A stretch of DNA of 50,836 bases, taken from positions 1-50,836 of the forward strand of contig JAPLXV010000011.1 of NCBI GenBank assembly GCA_026395895.1, written 5' to 3'. The notes beneath the pieces were generated by a model. It made no database searches, was not told the origin of the DNA, and was given only the letters and a program-made list of their open reading frames with translations. This DNA is from Candidatus Nomurabacteria bacterium. Lineage in GTDB: Bacteria > Patescibacteriota > Minisyncoccia > Phycocordibacterales > UBA9973. Every line of letters starts with the position of its first letter. Position 1 is the stretch's first letter. The translations under genes and the position numbers were made by a program. Below, piece by piece: positions 1 to 8,212 of this stretch.

Positions 1-846
1 ACGGAAAAATCCACGATATAAATATGTTTTGAAACCAGTTTCTTTTGGTTTTGATTTTCTCATCATCACTTCCTGACATTGGTCAAAAAGTTTCTTTGTG
101 ATAATCGGTTCATGCTTGCCTTCATGAATTTCACCCCCATAACGCATGAGTCCGCAGAAAATGGGATTTCTAAGTATTTCGTGCATTACGGACACGGAAA
201 GTTCTTCACTTTTCATTGAGCGCAATCCAAGTTCTGTAACCATATCTCTAATTTGTCGGAGAGTATATTTACCACTTGCATATGCCTCGAACGCCTTCTT
301 GATGTATGGCGCGCGCTCGGGGTCGGGAATGATAATTTTCTTCTCGCTATCATTTAAATATCCCATCGGAGCGTTTCGAGGCCATATTCCTTCCTTTAAT
401 TTATTTCTATGCCCTCGCTTAATATTCTCCGACAAATTATCTACATAATACTTGGATTGCGAGAATGCGATTGAAAGCATGAACTTTCCCTGCGGTGTGG
501 GGTCAAACCAAAAAGTTGAAAATTTTAAGTCTTTGATCGTTCCGGTATCAACGAGATAGATGATTTTTCCTCCATCTACCGAGTTGCGAGCAAGTCTATC
601 TGGATGCCACGCCAAAATGCCAGATGCTTCACCTTTTTCCATTCGTTTCATCATCTCATTAAATACCGGACGACCTGGTATTTTGGCGGTCTGTTTTTCG
701 ACAAAGACATCTATGATTTCCAAACTTTCTTTTATCGCTAATTCTTTCAGTTCAGAAAGTTGATCTGAAATACTACGGACTTGTCTGTCTTTGTCGTCGG
801 TGGACTTGCGAGTATATATGAAAAACTTTTTGGTTTGATTATTCAT
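1..846 (-). CDS. Serine site-specific recombinase, C-terminus cut by window edge
   Basis: The minus-strand frame is open from the ATG at 846 to base 1, giving 282 codons without a stop. The N-terminus reads FFIYTRKSTDDKDRQ, with the expected nucleophile Ser15 in the Y-x-R-x-S motif of serine recombinases. A WHPDRLARN motif follows, which is the resolvase Arg/PDRLAR signature. After that comes a Recombinase-domain-like stretch (PRNAPMGYLND, then DPERAPYIKKAFEAYASGKYT). This layout is that of large serine integrases or transposon recombinases rather than short resolvases. Any zinc ribbon and coiled coil would lie outside the window. It is divergent from the island operon and may have moved or inverted it. 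Family assignment is secure; the substrate is unknown. Confidence 0.93.
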   Translation of the reverse strand, partial: MNNQTKKFFIYTRKSTDDKDRQVRSISDQLSELKELAIKESLEIIDVFVEKQTAKIPGRPVFNEMMKRMEKGEASGILAWHPDRLARNSVDGGKIIYLVDTGTIKDLKFSTFWFDPTPQGKFMLSIAFSQSKYYVDNLSENIKRGHRNKLKEGIWPRNAPMGYLNDSEKKIIIPDPERAPYIKKAFEAYASGKYTLRQIRDMVTELGLRSMKSEELSVSVMHEILRNPIFCGLMRYGGEIHEGKHEPIITKKLFDQCQEVMMRKSKPKETGFKTYLYRGFFR

Positions 847-1124
847 AAAAATCCTAAAGGGCACCCCTGTGTACTCAATCTAGCTTGCGCCAAACTGACA
901 GTGATGCCCTTTAGGAATTACAATTTTAAAATTGCAACAAAAAAGGCGTAAGCTGTTCGATTGAGTACACTTCAATATTACCATATTAATATTTGTATTT
1001 GCAACGAGGAGCCACACGGAGCATGGAAAATCCTGGCGGGGTTTGGGTTTGGCGGGAATTCAGCCCAATCATCGGCGCTTCGCGCCGACGCATTTTTGGG
1101 CGGGAATGCTCTAACCCAGAATTT
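847..1124. other. Non-coding gap between recombinase and left island repeat
   Basis: No gene is supported here. The gap holds the interleaved inverted repeats 852-970 and a GC-richer stretch (about 1010-1120) with a hairpin near 1073-1090 (TCGGCGC, loop TTC, GCGCCGA). Short ORFs on both strands have no family resemblance and overlap repeat sequence. Confidence 0.6.
852..970. repeat. Two interleaved inverted repeats upstream of the serine recombinase
   Basis: TCCTAAAGGGCA (852-863) pairs perfectly with 905-916. GTGTACTCAATC (869-880) pairs perfectly with 959-970. The second pair extends through AGCTTGCGCC (882-891) against GGCGTAAGCT (945-954), with one mismatch. The pairs are interleaved rather than nested, and start 5 bp from the recombinase ATG. 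Serine recombinase attachment sites and invertase crossover sites are often imperfect palindromes next to the recombinase gene, so this may be an att-like site. It could also be an operator or a pseudoknotted leader. The repeats are seen directly; the role is inferred. Confidence 0.6.
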
Positions 1125-1384
1125 GCGGTGTATGTTGGACAAAGTTCGAAACTATTTCGAGCTGAATCCAAATGATTAAAGCTAATGTGTACGCTCGACA
1201 TTTTTCTTAATTTTAATATTTCCACTACGCTCGACTAATGTGCTAATTCAAAACGGACTCGGAATCGACTAATGTGCTAATTCAAAACGGACTCGGAAAA
1301 TGGAAACAAATATTTTGGGGATTAGGATTTCCATTTTCCTCGGCTTTGGTTTTTTGGCGAGATTTCAAATTTTGCCCGCAGGAG
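1125..1384. repeat. Left copy of a long inverted repeat bounding the island
   Basis: This segment is the reverse complement of 9932-10136, which lies just upstream of recG. The blocks are essentially identical. The left copy differs by an extra segment of about 20 bp after the shared AAAGCTAATGT, and by a tandem duplication of a block of about 33 bp that begins TCGACTAATGTGC. Homology stops sharply at GCGGTG (1125) and at CCCGCAGGAG (1384). It carries what looks like the recG upstream region, so the left copy is probably the derived one. Confidence 0.92.
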
Positions 1385-1454
1385 GGGTTTGGGGAGGAAT
1401 GCGGGCGAATATATGTAAAATTAAGTTATCAACATAATGAACTTGCTATTTAGG

Positions 1455-1473
1455 TAAGGATATGATATCCTTA
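1455..1473. promoter_or_regulatory. Perfect palindrome, probable operator of the island operon
   Basis: TAAGGATAT-G-ATATCCTTA is a 9+1+9 perfect dyad ending 13 bp before the ATG of the first operon gene. An AT-rich TATTAT/TATATA stretch that could be a -10 element follows directly, so a repressor bound here would cover the promoter. The dyad is seen in the sequence. The regulator is unknown; the sigma4/alpha-CTD-like protein and the winged-helix protein in the island are candidates. Confidence 0.55.
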
Positions 1474-1486
1474 TTATATATAAATT

Positions 1487-1717
1487 ATGGATACAAAAAT
1501 AAGTCAAAACAAAAGAGAGAGGTTTAAGAGGTTAGCATCAACTCGCACGAGTGAGGTGCTTAAAAGGATTAAGATACTTTCCAATTGTGCTAACCGCAGT
1601 GCTTACGATTATAGCGAGGAAGAGATATCTAAAATATTTTCTGCTATAGATAAAGCGGTGAAAGATTCAAAGTCGAAATTTTATTTTCCAAATAAGAAGA
1701 TTAATTTTAAATTATAA
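1487..1717 (+). CDS. Small 76-aa protein, first gene of the island operon
   Basis: This is a basic, helix-prone protein of 76 aa: KRERFKRLASTRTSEVLKRI, then LSNCANRSAYDYSEEEISKIF and a lysine-rich tail. The pattern 'R-x-R-x-x-x-hydrophobic, ANRSxYDYSEEE, IFxAI' resembles small proteins I recall upstream of ATPase genes in accessory loci, but I cannot name a family. It starts 13 bp after the palindromic operator and ends 4 bp before the GHKL ATPase gene, so the two are clearly co-transcribed. An accessory or regulatory subunit is the likeliest role. There is no recognisable catalytic motif. Confidence 0.7.
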   Translation: MDTKISQNKRERFKRLASTRTSEVLKRIKILSNCANRSAYDYSEEEISKIFSAIDKAVKDSKSKFYFPNKKINFKL

Positions 1718-1721
1718 TTTT

Positions 1722-3413
1722 ATGCCCATACAAGGTAATATCGCTCCTAGGATAATTCAATCAATTTCTGGTTTATACACTGATTCTAATCGTGTGTTAC
1801 TTGAATTTATAGATAACTCAATTGATAATGCTGAACAATATTTTGATTTTTCAAACAATAAATATTCAAGGCCGATTGAAATTAAATTAGAGATATTAGG
1901 GAATAATTATAAAGATGGTTTTGTAACTATTACTGACAATTGTGAAGGAATAACCGATTTAGAAAAAATTGTTATGGATTTCGGTAATTCTAGAAAAAGA
2001 GGGCAAGCTGAAACAAATGGTGAGTTTGGTTTCGGTATGTGTTCCTTCTTGGCTTGTTGTGAAAAATTAGAAATACTGACTAAAACCAAGAAAGATTATG
2101 CTGAAAAAATTACAATATTAAAAGAACATTTTAATGTTGATAAACATGAAGATTTTTTATTTTCCAATATAGAAAAAGTAAAATCTTTTCCTTATAAATC
2201 AGGAACTATAATTAAATTAAGTGGGTTCACTAAAAATAGTTGGAAAGATTTAAATATTGATTTTATAAAAAATGAAATAGAAAAACACTTTGAAATGCTT
2301 CTTAATAGAATTAATCTTGAAATTAAATTAAAAAATAAAAGTAAAGAATATTTATGCCAACCATTTGATTACTCAATTCATGAAGGAAAAGAGCTTGATG
2401 AGTTAGTATATGAAATTCCTGGATTGTCACAAAAGATAGAAAAACCAATCCATATTTTTTTAAAGGTAATAAAAGGAAAAGATCTAAATAAAAGACCAGT
2501 ATTTATTATAAAAGGCAGAAGAATTAATGAAATAAATGCAATAAAAGAATTTAAGTCTGATTTTAAGAATGATATATGGAACCATCCGAACATAACTGGT
2601 TATGTGGATTTAATTGACTATATAAAGCCAAATATTTCTAGACTTGGTTTCCGCCCTGAATCTAAAGAGGAAATAAAGGTGTTGTTTGATATTTTAATAT
2701 CAAAAGAACAACAAATCTTAGATTTAATAAAAGATACCAACGAAGAAACACAAGAAAAACATTACCAACAATTGGAAGATATTTTAAGTAAGGCATTATC
2801 TAAAATTGCACGAATAGATGCAATGAATTTTAGAACAGAATATTTTACTGGCAATGATGTTAAATTACAAGACGGTGCTATTGGTGTCGGTGATTCAATT
2901 TCCCCTCCATTGTCTACCGATCCCAATAAACCTAATTCGGGGATTAAAGATAATGAAATAAGAGGAGATAATCCTAACGATGAATTAGGTGGCAATAAAA
3001 ACTTAAATAAAGAAGTCGATAATCCTTTTGACGACAAAGAACCGCAGGGGTCAGAAAGAAAGAAAAGTGGCTTTAATATTAAAATATCTGACCTAGAACC
3101 AAACATTGATTCTGATACAGGGAAACAAATTAAATCACGCTTGCTTGGGAATACAATAGAAATTTTTAGAAAACATCCTGAATTTGAAAATAGAGTAGAG
3201 CATTTTCGTGGAGGTGAGCCCAAAATCAGTCAAAGATTAATAACTTATTTGGCTGGCGAAATAACGGTTCATTATAAGGATAAATACTACATGAAATCTG
3301 GGCAACCTGCATATGATAAAAAAATGTTTGCAAGCTTAGTTGAATCCATTTATCTTTTTGAAGATCTATTAAAAGATGCAGTTGGTAAAAATTTATCATC
3401 ATGGAACAGTTAA
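1722..3413 (+). CDS. MORC/MutL-like GHKL ATPase
   Basis: 563 aa. The N-terminal GHKL (HSP90/MutL/MORC) ATPase fold is clear. The N-box is LLEFIDNSIDNA (E28, D31, N32). The G1 motif TDNCEGI lies near residues 71-77, and a glycine lid motif GEFGFGM at residues 100-106. A transducer-like region runs to about residue 340. An acidic, Asn/Gly-rich linker (about 385-445) and a helical C-terminal domain follow. The DNCEGI variant and the GEFGFGM loop resemble prokaryotic MORC-like ATPases found in restriction and conflict systems. Its 3' end overlaps the next gene by 13 bp, implying translational coupling. ATP-driven clamp or loop action on DNA is inferred. Confidence 0.85.
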   Translation: MPIQGNIAPRIIQSISGLYTDSNRVLLEFIDNSIDNAEQYFDFSNNKYSRPIEIKLEILGNNYKDGFVTITDNCEGITDLEKIVMDFGNSRKRGQAETNGEFGFGMCSFLACCEKLEILTKTKKDYAEKITILKEHFNVDKHEDFLFSNIEKVKSFPYKSGTIIKLSGFTKNSWKDLNIDFIKNEIEKHFEMLLNRINLEIKLKNKSKEYLCQPFDYSIHEGKELDELVYEIPGLSQKIEKPIHIFLKVIKGKDLNKRPVFIIKGRRINEINAIKEFKSDFKNDIWNHPNITGYVDLIDYIKPNISRLGFRPESKEEIKVLFDILISKEQQILDLIKDTNEETQEKHYQQLEDILSKALSKIARIDAMNFRTEYFTGNDVKLQDGAIGVGDSISPPLSTDPNKPNSGIKDNEIRGDNPNDELGGNKNLNKEVDNPFDDKEPQGSERKKSGFNIKISDLEPNIDSDTGKQIKSRLLGNTIEIFRKHPEFENRVEHFRGGEPKISQRLITYLAGEITVHYKDKYYMKSGQPAYDKKMFASLVESIYLFEDLLKDAVGKNLSSWNS

Positions 3414-4273
3414 ATATACAAAAACTTATCGATGGTATTTCGCCTCTGTATAACTCATATAAACAGACAAGCAGAAATATTAGTGGAACAAAAGCTCTAC
3501 AAATTATGTGGGAGATCGGAGATCTTCTAAAGAAAGCAATAGAAGTGTCTGGCGTTGCACCCCATAATTTATACAGGCAAATATATGGAAAAGCTGAAGG
3601 CAAAGAAAATATCACTCAGAAAAGTTATATTACAAGAGAGTTTTTGGGAAGATCTTATCGTATACGGAATATATTTAAAAACAAAGAAAATATTCAAAAA
3701 GATCTACCAAATCTAAAAAGTTTTATTTCTTTTAGAGAGGCTATGCCTTTCTTTGATAATGAAAAATATATATTAAAAGGAGAGGAAAAAGAAAAATTAC
3801 TATCTCTGTTAAATAGCGACTTAAGCCCCACCTCAGTTTTAGATAAAATTAAATTACTACAAAGTGAAAAAATAGGCAGAAAAAATCCAAGAAATCAGAA
3901 ACTGGATGAATTACAGCCACAGAAAGAAATATTTATAAATTTTTATAATTACCTATTTTATCTTATAAAAAACAACGATTATGAATCTGTGAAAAAAGAG
4001 TTTAAAGATGTTGATATTTCGATATTAAAAACAATATCCTCAAACACAAGTGCTTTGGCACAGGAAGGGGTTAAATACATAGAAATACCTGAATCAACTC
4101 TCGATACTCAATGGATTACCTATCTCAATATCTTGAATAGCTTCTCTACACAAATTAATGCAAAAGAAAGAAGAAGGTTTAGAAGACTTATACCACCAGA
4201 AAGAATCGTAAAATTAGCAGAAATGATACAAGCCCTTACTTCAGAGGATTCTTTTAAAAATTTTAAGAAATAA
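3401..4273 (+). CDS. Island protein of unknown fold, coupled to the GHKL ATPase
   Basis: 290 aa, predicted largely alpha-helical. The ATG lies inside the last codons of the GHKL gene. The N-terminal part (residues 1-110) has ALQIMWEIGDLLKKAI and SYITREFLGRSYRIRNIF, which faintly recall the N-terminal helices of DUF1016/YhcG-type proteins; this is weak and unverified. Residues 140-290 are charged helices with an RRRFRRLIPPERI segment that could bind nucleic acid. No Walker, nuclease or methylase motif is visible. The tight overlap suggests a stoichiometric partner of the ATPase. Confidence 0.8.
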   Translation: MEQLNIQKLIDGISPLYNSYKQTSRNISGTKALQIMWEIGDLLKKAIEVSGVAPHNLYRQIYGKAEGKENITQKSYITREFLGRSYRIRNIFKNKENIQKDLPNLKSFISFREAMPFFDNEKYILKGEEKEKLLSLLNSDLSPTSVLDKIKLLQSEKIGRKNPRNQKLDELQPQKEIFINFYNYLFYLIKNNDYESVKKEFKDVDISILKTISSNTSALAQEGVKYIEIPESTLDTQWITYLNILNSFSTQINAKERRRFRRLIPPERIVKLAEMIQALTSEDSFKNFKK

Positions 4274-4278
4274 ACGAG

Positions 4279-5805
4279 ATGGATATTCCTAATTTTGAGT
4301 TAAAAGCACAAGAAAACGATTTTCTTAAAATTAGAATTGAATCTCTCAATTTATGTACTCGAACAAAAAATGCTTTATTAAATGCGAATATCCGAACTAT
4401 TGGTGGTATTGTTAGAAAAACAGAATTCTCACTTTTAGATATTCAAGGGCTTGGAAGAAGTAGCCTTAAAGAGATTCAAATAAAACTTAAGGATCCAAAT
4501 ATACTTTTTTTGGTTTCTAACAATCTCGAAGAAAGTCACGATGAAATATCTCAAGATTCGAACTCTAACTTGCCATCTTTTGAAAAATATACATTAAAAA
4601 TACTTCCAGAAATTTCATTTAAAAATAGTAATACATTTGTTTTTGAAAATAAAAGTAAAGAAAATGATTTTTATAAAACCAGAATTGAATCTTTAGATTT
4701 TTCTGCACGAACCCGAAATGCTTTATTGAGCGCAAGAGTTCTTACTGTTGGTGGAATTTTGAGAAAAACAGAGTCCTCTCTACTTGAGATACGAGGTTTT
4801 GGTCTAAGGGGAATTCAGGAAATAAAAATAAAATTATCAAAATATAGAGGACTAATGAGTTTCTCCTTAGATGCAACCTCTAAAGAACAAACAGTGGAAG
4901 ATAGAGTGAAAGAGCATAATAACAAAATAGAAGTTCAAACAATAGAAGAAAAATATTTTGAGAAACAAGAAGAAAAGGAATTTATTTATGGAACAAAAAT
5001 AACCTCCCTGGAGATTGATAGAAAAATTGAAACGATCTTATTAAGTAATAACATATTTACAGTTGGTGATTTATTGAGTGAAGATTTAGAAGATATAAAA
5101 AAGAAATATTTTTTAAATGGTGAAGATACGAATTTTTTTGTAGATATATTTAACTATTTAATATCTAGAAATAAGCAGATTGAAGAAGAACAGGAAAAAC
5201 TTAGGAAGAAAGAAATTGAATTAATTGGCCGCTTAAATTATCAACTAGATAAAAAAAGGAGTCTTACTTCAAATGAATATATAAAAATAACCTCCAGAAA
5301 TCTAGGCATTTTTAATTTATTTAGAAAAGGTTTAACATTAGAACAAATAGGTAAAGAAAATAATGTTACAAGGGAAAGAGTAAGACAGGTTATAAAAAGT
5401 ACTTTAGACAAAATTGGTCTTGATTATGAAGAAGAGAAATCAAAAATTTATCTAGAAAGAAACGAGGCAAAACCTAAAAAAATTATTAAAGAAAAAAAAT
5501 GGGGAGCTAAAAAATATGATTTTTGTGTGGTTTGTAATACTAAAGAATTCTCTCATTCTAGAAATGGTATTTGTGAAAGATGTAATGGGGCTTTTAGCGG
5601 AGAAACAAGAGAAAAAATAATTTTATCTCACAATAACAAATGTGACAATTGTAATATAATAAGGAGTGAAAGTATTGAAAAATATAAACATGATCTTTTT
5701 ATCACAAAAGAACAGAAAGTTTTTTGTAAGATGTGTTTTTTATGGAAAACAGGTAAAAAACTTGGAGATTCTAGAAAAAATAAGTGGAGAATGTTTTATA
5801 AGTAA
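4279..5805 (+). CDS. Chimera: alpha-CTD-like repeats, sigma region 4-like HTH, zinc knuckles
   Basis: 508 aa. Residues 19-72 (RIESLNLCTRTKNALL, GLGRSSLKEIQIKL) and 135-187 (RIESLDFSARTRNALL, GFGLRGIQEIKIKL) are duplicated HhH modules very like the C-terminal domain of the RNA polymerase alpha subunit. A degenerate third copy spans about 240-295. Residues 345-380 (LTLEQIGKENNVTRERVRQV) match the sigma-70 region 4 HTH that reads the -35 box. The C-terminus has four CxxC pairs (C416/C419, C432/C435, C455/C458, C483/C486), probably two zinc treble clefs, possibly a degenerate HNH. It starts 5 bp after the previous gene. Combining alpha-CTD and sigma4 parts suggests DNA or promoter recognition or polymerase targeting; this is inferred. 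Confidence 0.85.
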   Translation: MDIPNFELKAQENDFLKIRIESLNLCTRTKNALLNANIRTIGGIVRKTEFSLLDIQGLGRSSLKEIQIKLKDPNILFLVSNNLEESHDEISQDSNSNLPSFEKYTLKILPEISFKNSNTFVFENKSKENDFYKTRIESLDFSARTRNALLSARVLTVGGILRKTESSLLEIRGFGLRGIQEIKIKLSKYRGLMSFSLDATSKEQTVEDRVKEHNNKIEVQTIEEKYFEKQEEKEFIYGTKITSLEIDRKIETILLSNNIFTVGDLLSEDLEDIKKKYFLNGEDTNFFVDIFNYLISRNKQIEEEQEKLRKKEIELIGRLNYQLDKKRSLTSNEYIKITSRNLGIFNLFRKGLTLEQIGKENNVTRERVRQVIKSTLDKIGLDYEEEKSKIYLERNEAKPKKIIKEKKWGAKKYDFCVVCNTKEFSHSRNGICERCNGAFSGETREKIILSHNNKCDNCNIIRSESIEKYKHDLFITKEQKVFCKMCFLWKTGKKLGDSRKNKWRMFYK

Positions 5806-5830
5806 AAAAATTAAAACGTTGCTATATGTA

Positions 5831-7363
5831 ATGAAATTAAGTAATATCTCTAATATGCCTGTATATATTAAATCTATAAAACTTAAAGAATTTGAGGGAG
5901 CATTAGATCAAACATTGAATTTTGAAGACGGCTTAAATATCATCAGTGGTGAAAACGGAACTGGTAAAACAACAGCCCTAAGAAAAATTAAAGAATATGC
6001 AAACAATAATAATCCTGACCTGGTTCTTTTTTCAGATAATCCAGCAATAACCCAACTAAACCAATTAGGAGTCTATGCCCTTAGCCCAAAAAGAAATTCA
6101 GAAAAGAAGACCGTAGAAAGTATTTTCTCAATCCTTCGTTCTACTAGTAAAACGATGGATATTCAACTTGAACAGCAAAAAAATAGAGCAATTAATGATA
6201 ATACTTTTGAGGCATATCCTTCATTTGGAGAATTATTTATTTTATATTTTGATGAAAAATGCAAAGATGGAGGAGAACAAATTGCTAAGATGAATGAAGT
6301 GACAACAGAGTTTAATGAGCTAATTCAAAAAGTTTTCCCTGAATACTCATTTGTTTCTAATTGGGATAACATCTCTGGAAAACCTGACATAAAACTTAAA
6401 ATAAGTAATCGCTCTGCTCTTAGCTTAGAAAAACTTAGTTGTGGGCAACAAGAAGTTTTGTCTTTAATATTTAATATTTATACCTCAAAAGGAAAATACC
6501 AGATTTACTTAATTGATGAACCTGAAATACATCTAAACTGGAATCTGGAAAAAGGTTTATTTCAATTTTTGGATTGGTTTTGCATAAATCATAATAAGCA
6601 AATTATTACAGTTACCCATTCCCGGACTATTTTTGAAGAACAATTTTACGCAAAAGCAAAATTTCTAGTTTGGGATGATTTAACCATAAAATATCAAAGC
6701 GATATTTCTGGTGCTCAGCGCGAAGCAATAGTGGGAGAACTTGCAGCTACAATAAATATTGTTGCTCCAACTTCTAAAACTTTCTTTGTTGAAGACAAGA
6801 TGCATGAATTCGTTATTGATACTCTTGCTCAAAAACTAGGTAAGACAGTTTCAACAGTTAAGTGTGGAAATTCTCCAAATGTAAAAAGCTTCTATGGACT
6901 ATCAAAGGATAAGAGTAGTGCGTGGAGAGAAAATGGTTATTATGTGATTGATGGAGATAACGAGGGAAATCCTTTTCCGGGAGAATCAAGATTTATTCAC
7001 TTGAACAAGTATTCTATTGATTCATATTTATTTAATTTGGATTTACTTTCTGAGGTAGTTGGGAAGACAATTGAAATTATACAAAAAGAAATATTATCCG
7101 TAATGCAAACAAAAAAACTAAACATTTTTTCAAAAGGAAAGAACGCGAAATTTGGGCATGCCTTGATTGATAAAATGACATTTGATTATATAACTGAAGT
7201 CCATTTATCACTTTTAGATTGCACGGAAATTCTAGAAGGTTTTGCTCAACTACAAAATAAATCTTCACAAGATTTGTTTGCTGAATATATTGAAAAGGCA
7301 AACCAAAAAGGAATATTAAGTAATATTTTTGACTTAGAACTTATTAATGCAATAAATGCTTAA
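5831..7363 (+). CDS. OLD-family AAA ATPase with TOPRIM region
   Basis: 510 aa from the ATG at 5831. The frame is open further upstream but would overlap the previous gene; M9 at 5855 is an alternative start. The ABC-type ATPase core has Walker A SGENGTGKTT, signature LSCGQQE, Walker B IYLIDEPEIHL and an H-loop ITVTHS. After about residue 300 comes a TOPRIM-like region with FVEDKMHEFVI (acidic Glu) and YYVIDGDNEGNP (D-x-D), as in OLD nucleases including GajA-type defence effectors. It is the last of the five tightly linked genes and probably the DNA-cleaving effector. No UvrD-like GajB partner is present, so this is not canonical Gabija. Confidence 0.87.
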   Translation: MKLSNISNMPVYIKSIKLKEFEGALDQTLNFEDGLNIISGENGTGKTTALRKIKEYANNNNPDLVLFSDNPAITQLNQLGVYALSPKRNSEKKTVESIFSILRSTSKTMDIQLEQQKNRAINDNTFEAYPSFGELFILYFDEKCKDGGEQIAKMNEVTTEFNELIQKVFPEYSFVSNWDNISGKPDIKLKISNRSALSLEKLSCGQQEVLSLIFNIYTSKGKYQIYLIDEPEIHLNWNLEKGLFQFLDWFCINHNKQIITVTHSRTIFEEQFYAKAKFLVWDDLTIKYQSDISGAQREAIVGELAATINIVAPTSKTFFVEDKMHEFVIDTLAQKLGKTVSTVKCGNSPNVKSFYGLSKDKSSAWRENGYYVIDGDNEGNPFPGESRFIHLNKYSIDSYLFNLDLLSEVVGKTIEIIQKEILSVMQTKKLNIFSKGKNAKFGHALIDKMTFDYITEVHLSLLDCTEILEGFAQLQNKSSQDLFAEYIEKANQKGILSNIFDLELINAINA

Positions 7364-7400
7364 AATTTTTATAGACAATTTATTTTAATTTAATAAATCT

Positions 7401-8132
7401 ATGTCAGACGACGAAAATTCAATCCAAAACTTAATTCCTGAAAAAAACTCTATTCCATCAAGCCTCCAAGAGCCTACCGAGCCTGCCCTTGAAAACACAG
7501 CACATTCTGAACCCTCGGAAGCACTTCCTGAGGCCCCAGAAAGCTCACCAAACGACTTTTCAGTAAAAAGTATAGATATACCACCCTCTGATTCTATCCT
7601 TTTAGAACAAGAAAACGAGCCAAAAACTGAAGAAAAATCAATGGAAAATGAACCTGTTCCCGAGCTAATTTCTGAGCCAATTCAAGTTTCTGAACCTATC
7701 CAAGCGATTGAATCTTCGGATTCGACAAGCTTACCACAAGCAACGGCTCAAATCCCGCCAAATGAGCCGTTAGCTCTTGAACCCGAGCTAATCAAACAAG
7801 AGCCGGTTTCTTCTTTGGGCTCGAACGAAGTGAAGCAAGAAATTAAACTCGAATCAGTTTCTATTCAAACTCCTGTAATCATTCTACCTAAAAATTCAAT
7901 TCGTGAATTACTCAACAAAGCAAAAAATGCAATTCAATTCCGAAAAAGAAAAAAGTTGAATAAAGTTATGTCTTTGTTTTTAAAAAAATCCAAAATTACG
8001 AATGACGAAGTTGAAAAGTTTCTACACATCTCGGATGCTACAGCTACCAGATATTTATCTCAACTTAAAAAAGAAGGAAAAATAAAACAAAACGGAAAAA
8101 CTGGAAAAGGAGTTTCGTATTCTAAAATTTAA
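7401..8132 (+). CDS. Disordered protein with C-terminal winged helix
   Basis: 243 aa. Residues 1-160 are low-complexity, rich in Ser, Pro, Glu and Gln, with repeated 'SEPxQxSEPxQA'-like phrases. Residues 165-243 are basic and end in a winged-helix fold: KSKITNDEVEKFLHISDATA followed by RYLSQLKKEGKI. The gene lies 37 bp after the ATPase gene and is followed by its own terminator. An acidic tail tethered to a DNA-binding wHTH suggests a regulator or DNA-anchoring factor for the island; no family name is certain. The codon texture is less AT-biased than the preceding five genes, so it may have a different origin. Confidence 0.75.
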   Translation: MSDDENSIQNLIPEKNSIPSSLQEPTEPALENTAHSEPSEALPEAPESSPNDFSVKSIDIPPSDSILLEQENEPKTEEKSMENEPVPELISEPIQVSEPIQAIESSDSTSLPQATAQIPPNEPLALEPELIKQEPVSSLGSNEVKQEIKLESVSIQTPVIILPKNSIRELLNKAKNAIQFRKRKKLNKVMSLFLKKSKITNDEVEKFLHISDATATRYLSQLKKEGKIKQNGKTGKGVSYSKI

Positions 8133-8138
8133 GGGAGT

Positions 8139-8169
8139 CCGCCGTCTCTTTTTTCTCACGGCGGTTTTG
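8139..8169 (+). terminator. Intrinsic terminator after the winged-helix gene
   Basis: CCGCCGT (8139-8145) pairs with ACGGCGG (8158-8164) around a 12-nt loop, followed by TTTTGT. It closes the island transcript 6 bp after the stop codon. Confidence 0.7.
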
Positions 8170-8212
8170 TGCGCGAACGGGAGGGTGGGTCAAGCACATG
8201 TATTTTCCGCCT

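Noticed and set aside
986-1225. ORFs of 60-79 aa in the left inverted repeat
   Set aside because: The sequence is a copy of recG upstream DNA; no conserved protein.
5666-5830. Upstream extension of the OLD-type ATPase frame
   Set aside because: It lies inside the zinc-knuckle gene in another frame and adds no conserved sequence; the start at 5831 is cleaner.
5831-7363. Gabija system (GajA)
   Set aside because: The OLD-TOPRIM protein fits GajA in general layout, but no GajB UvrD-like helicase is adjacent and the neighbours differ.
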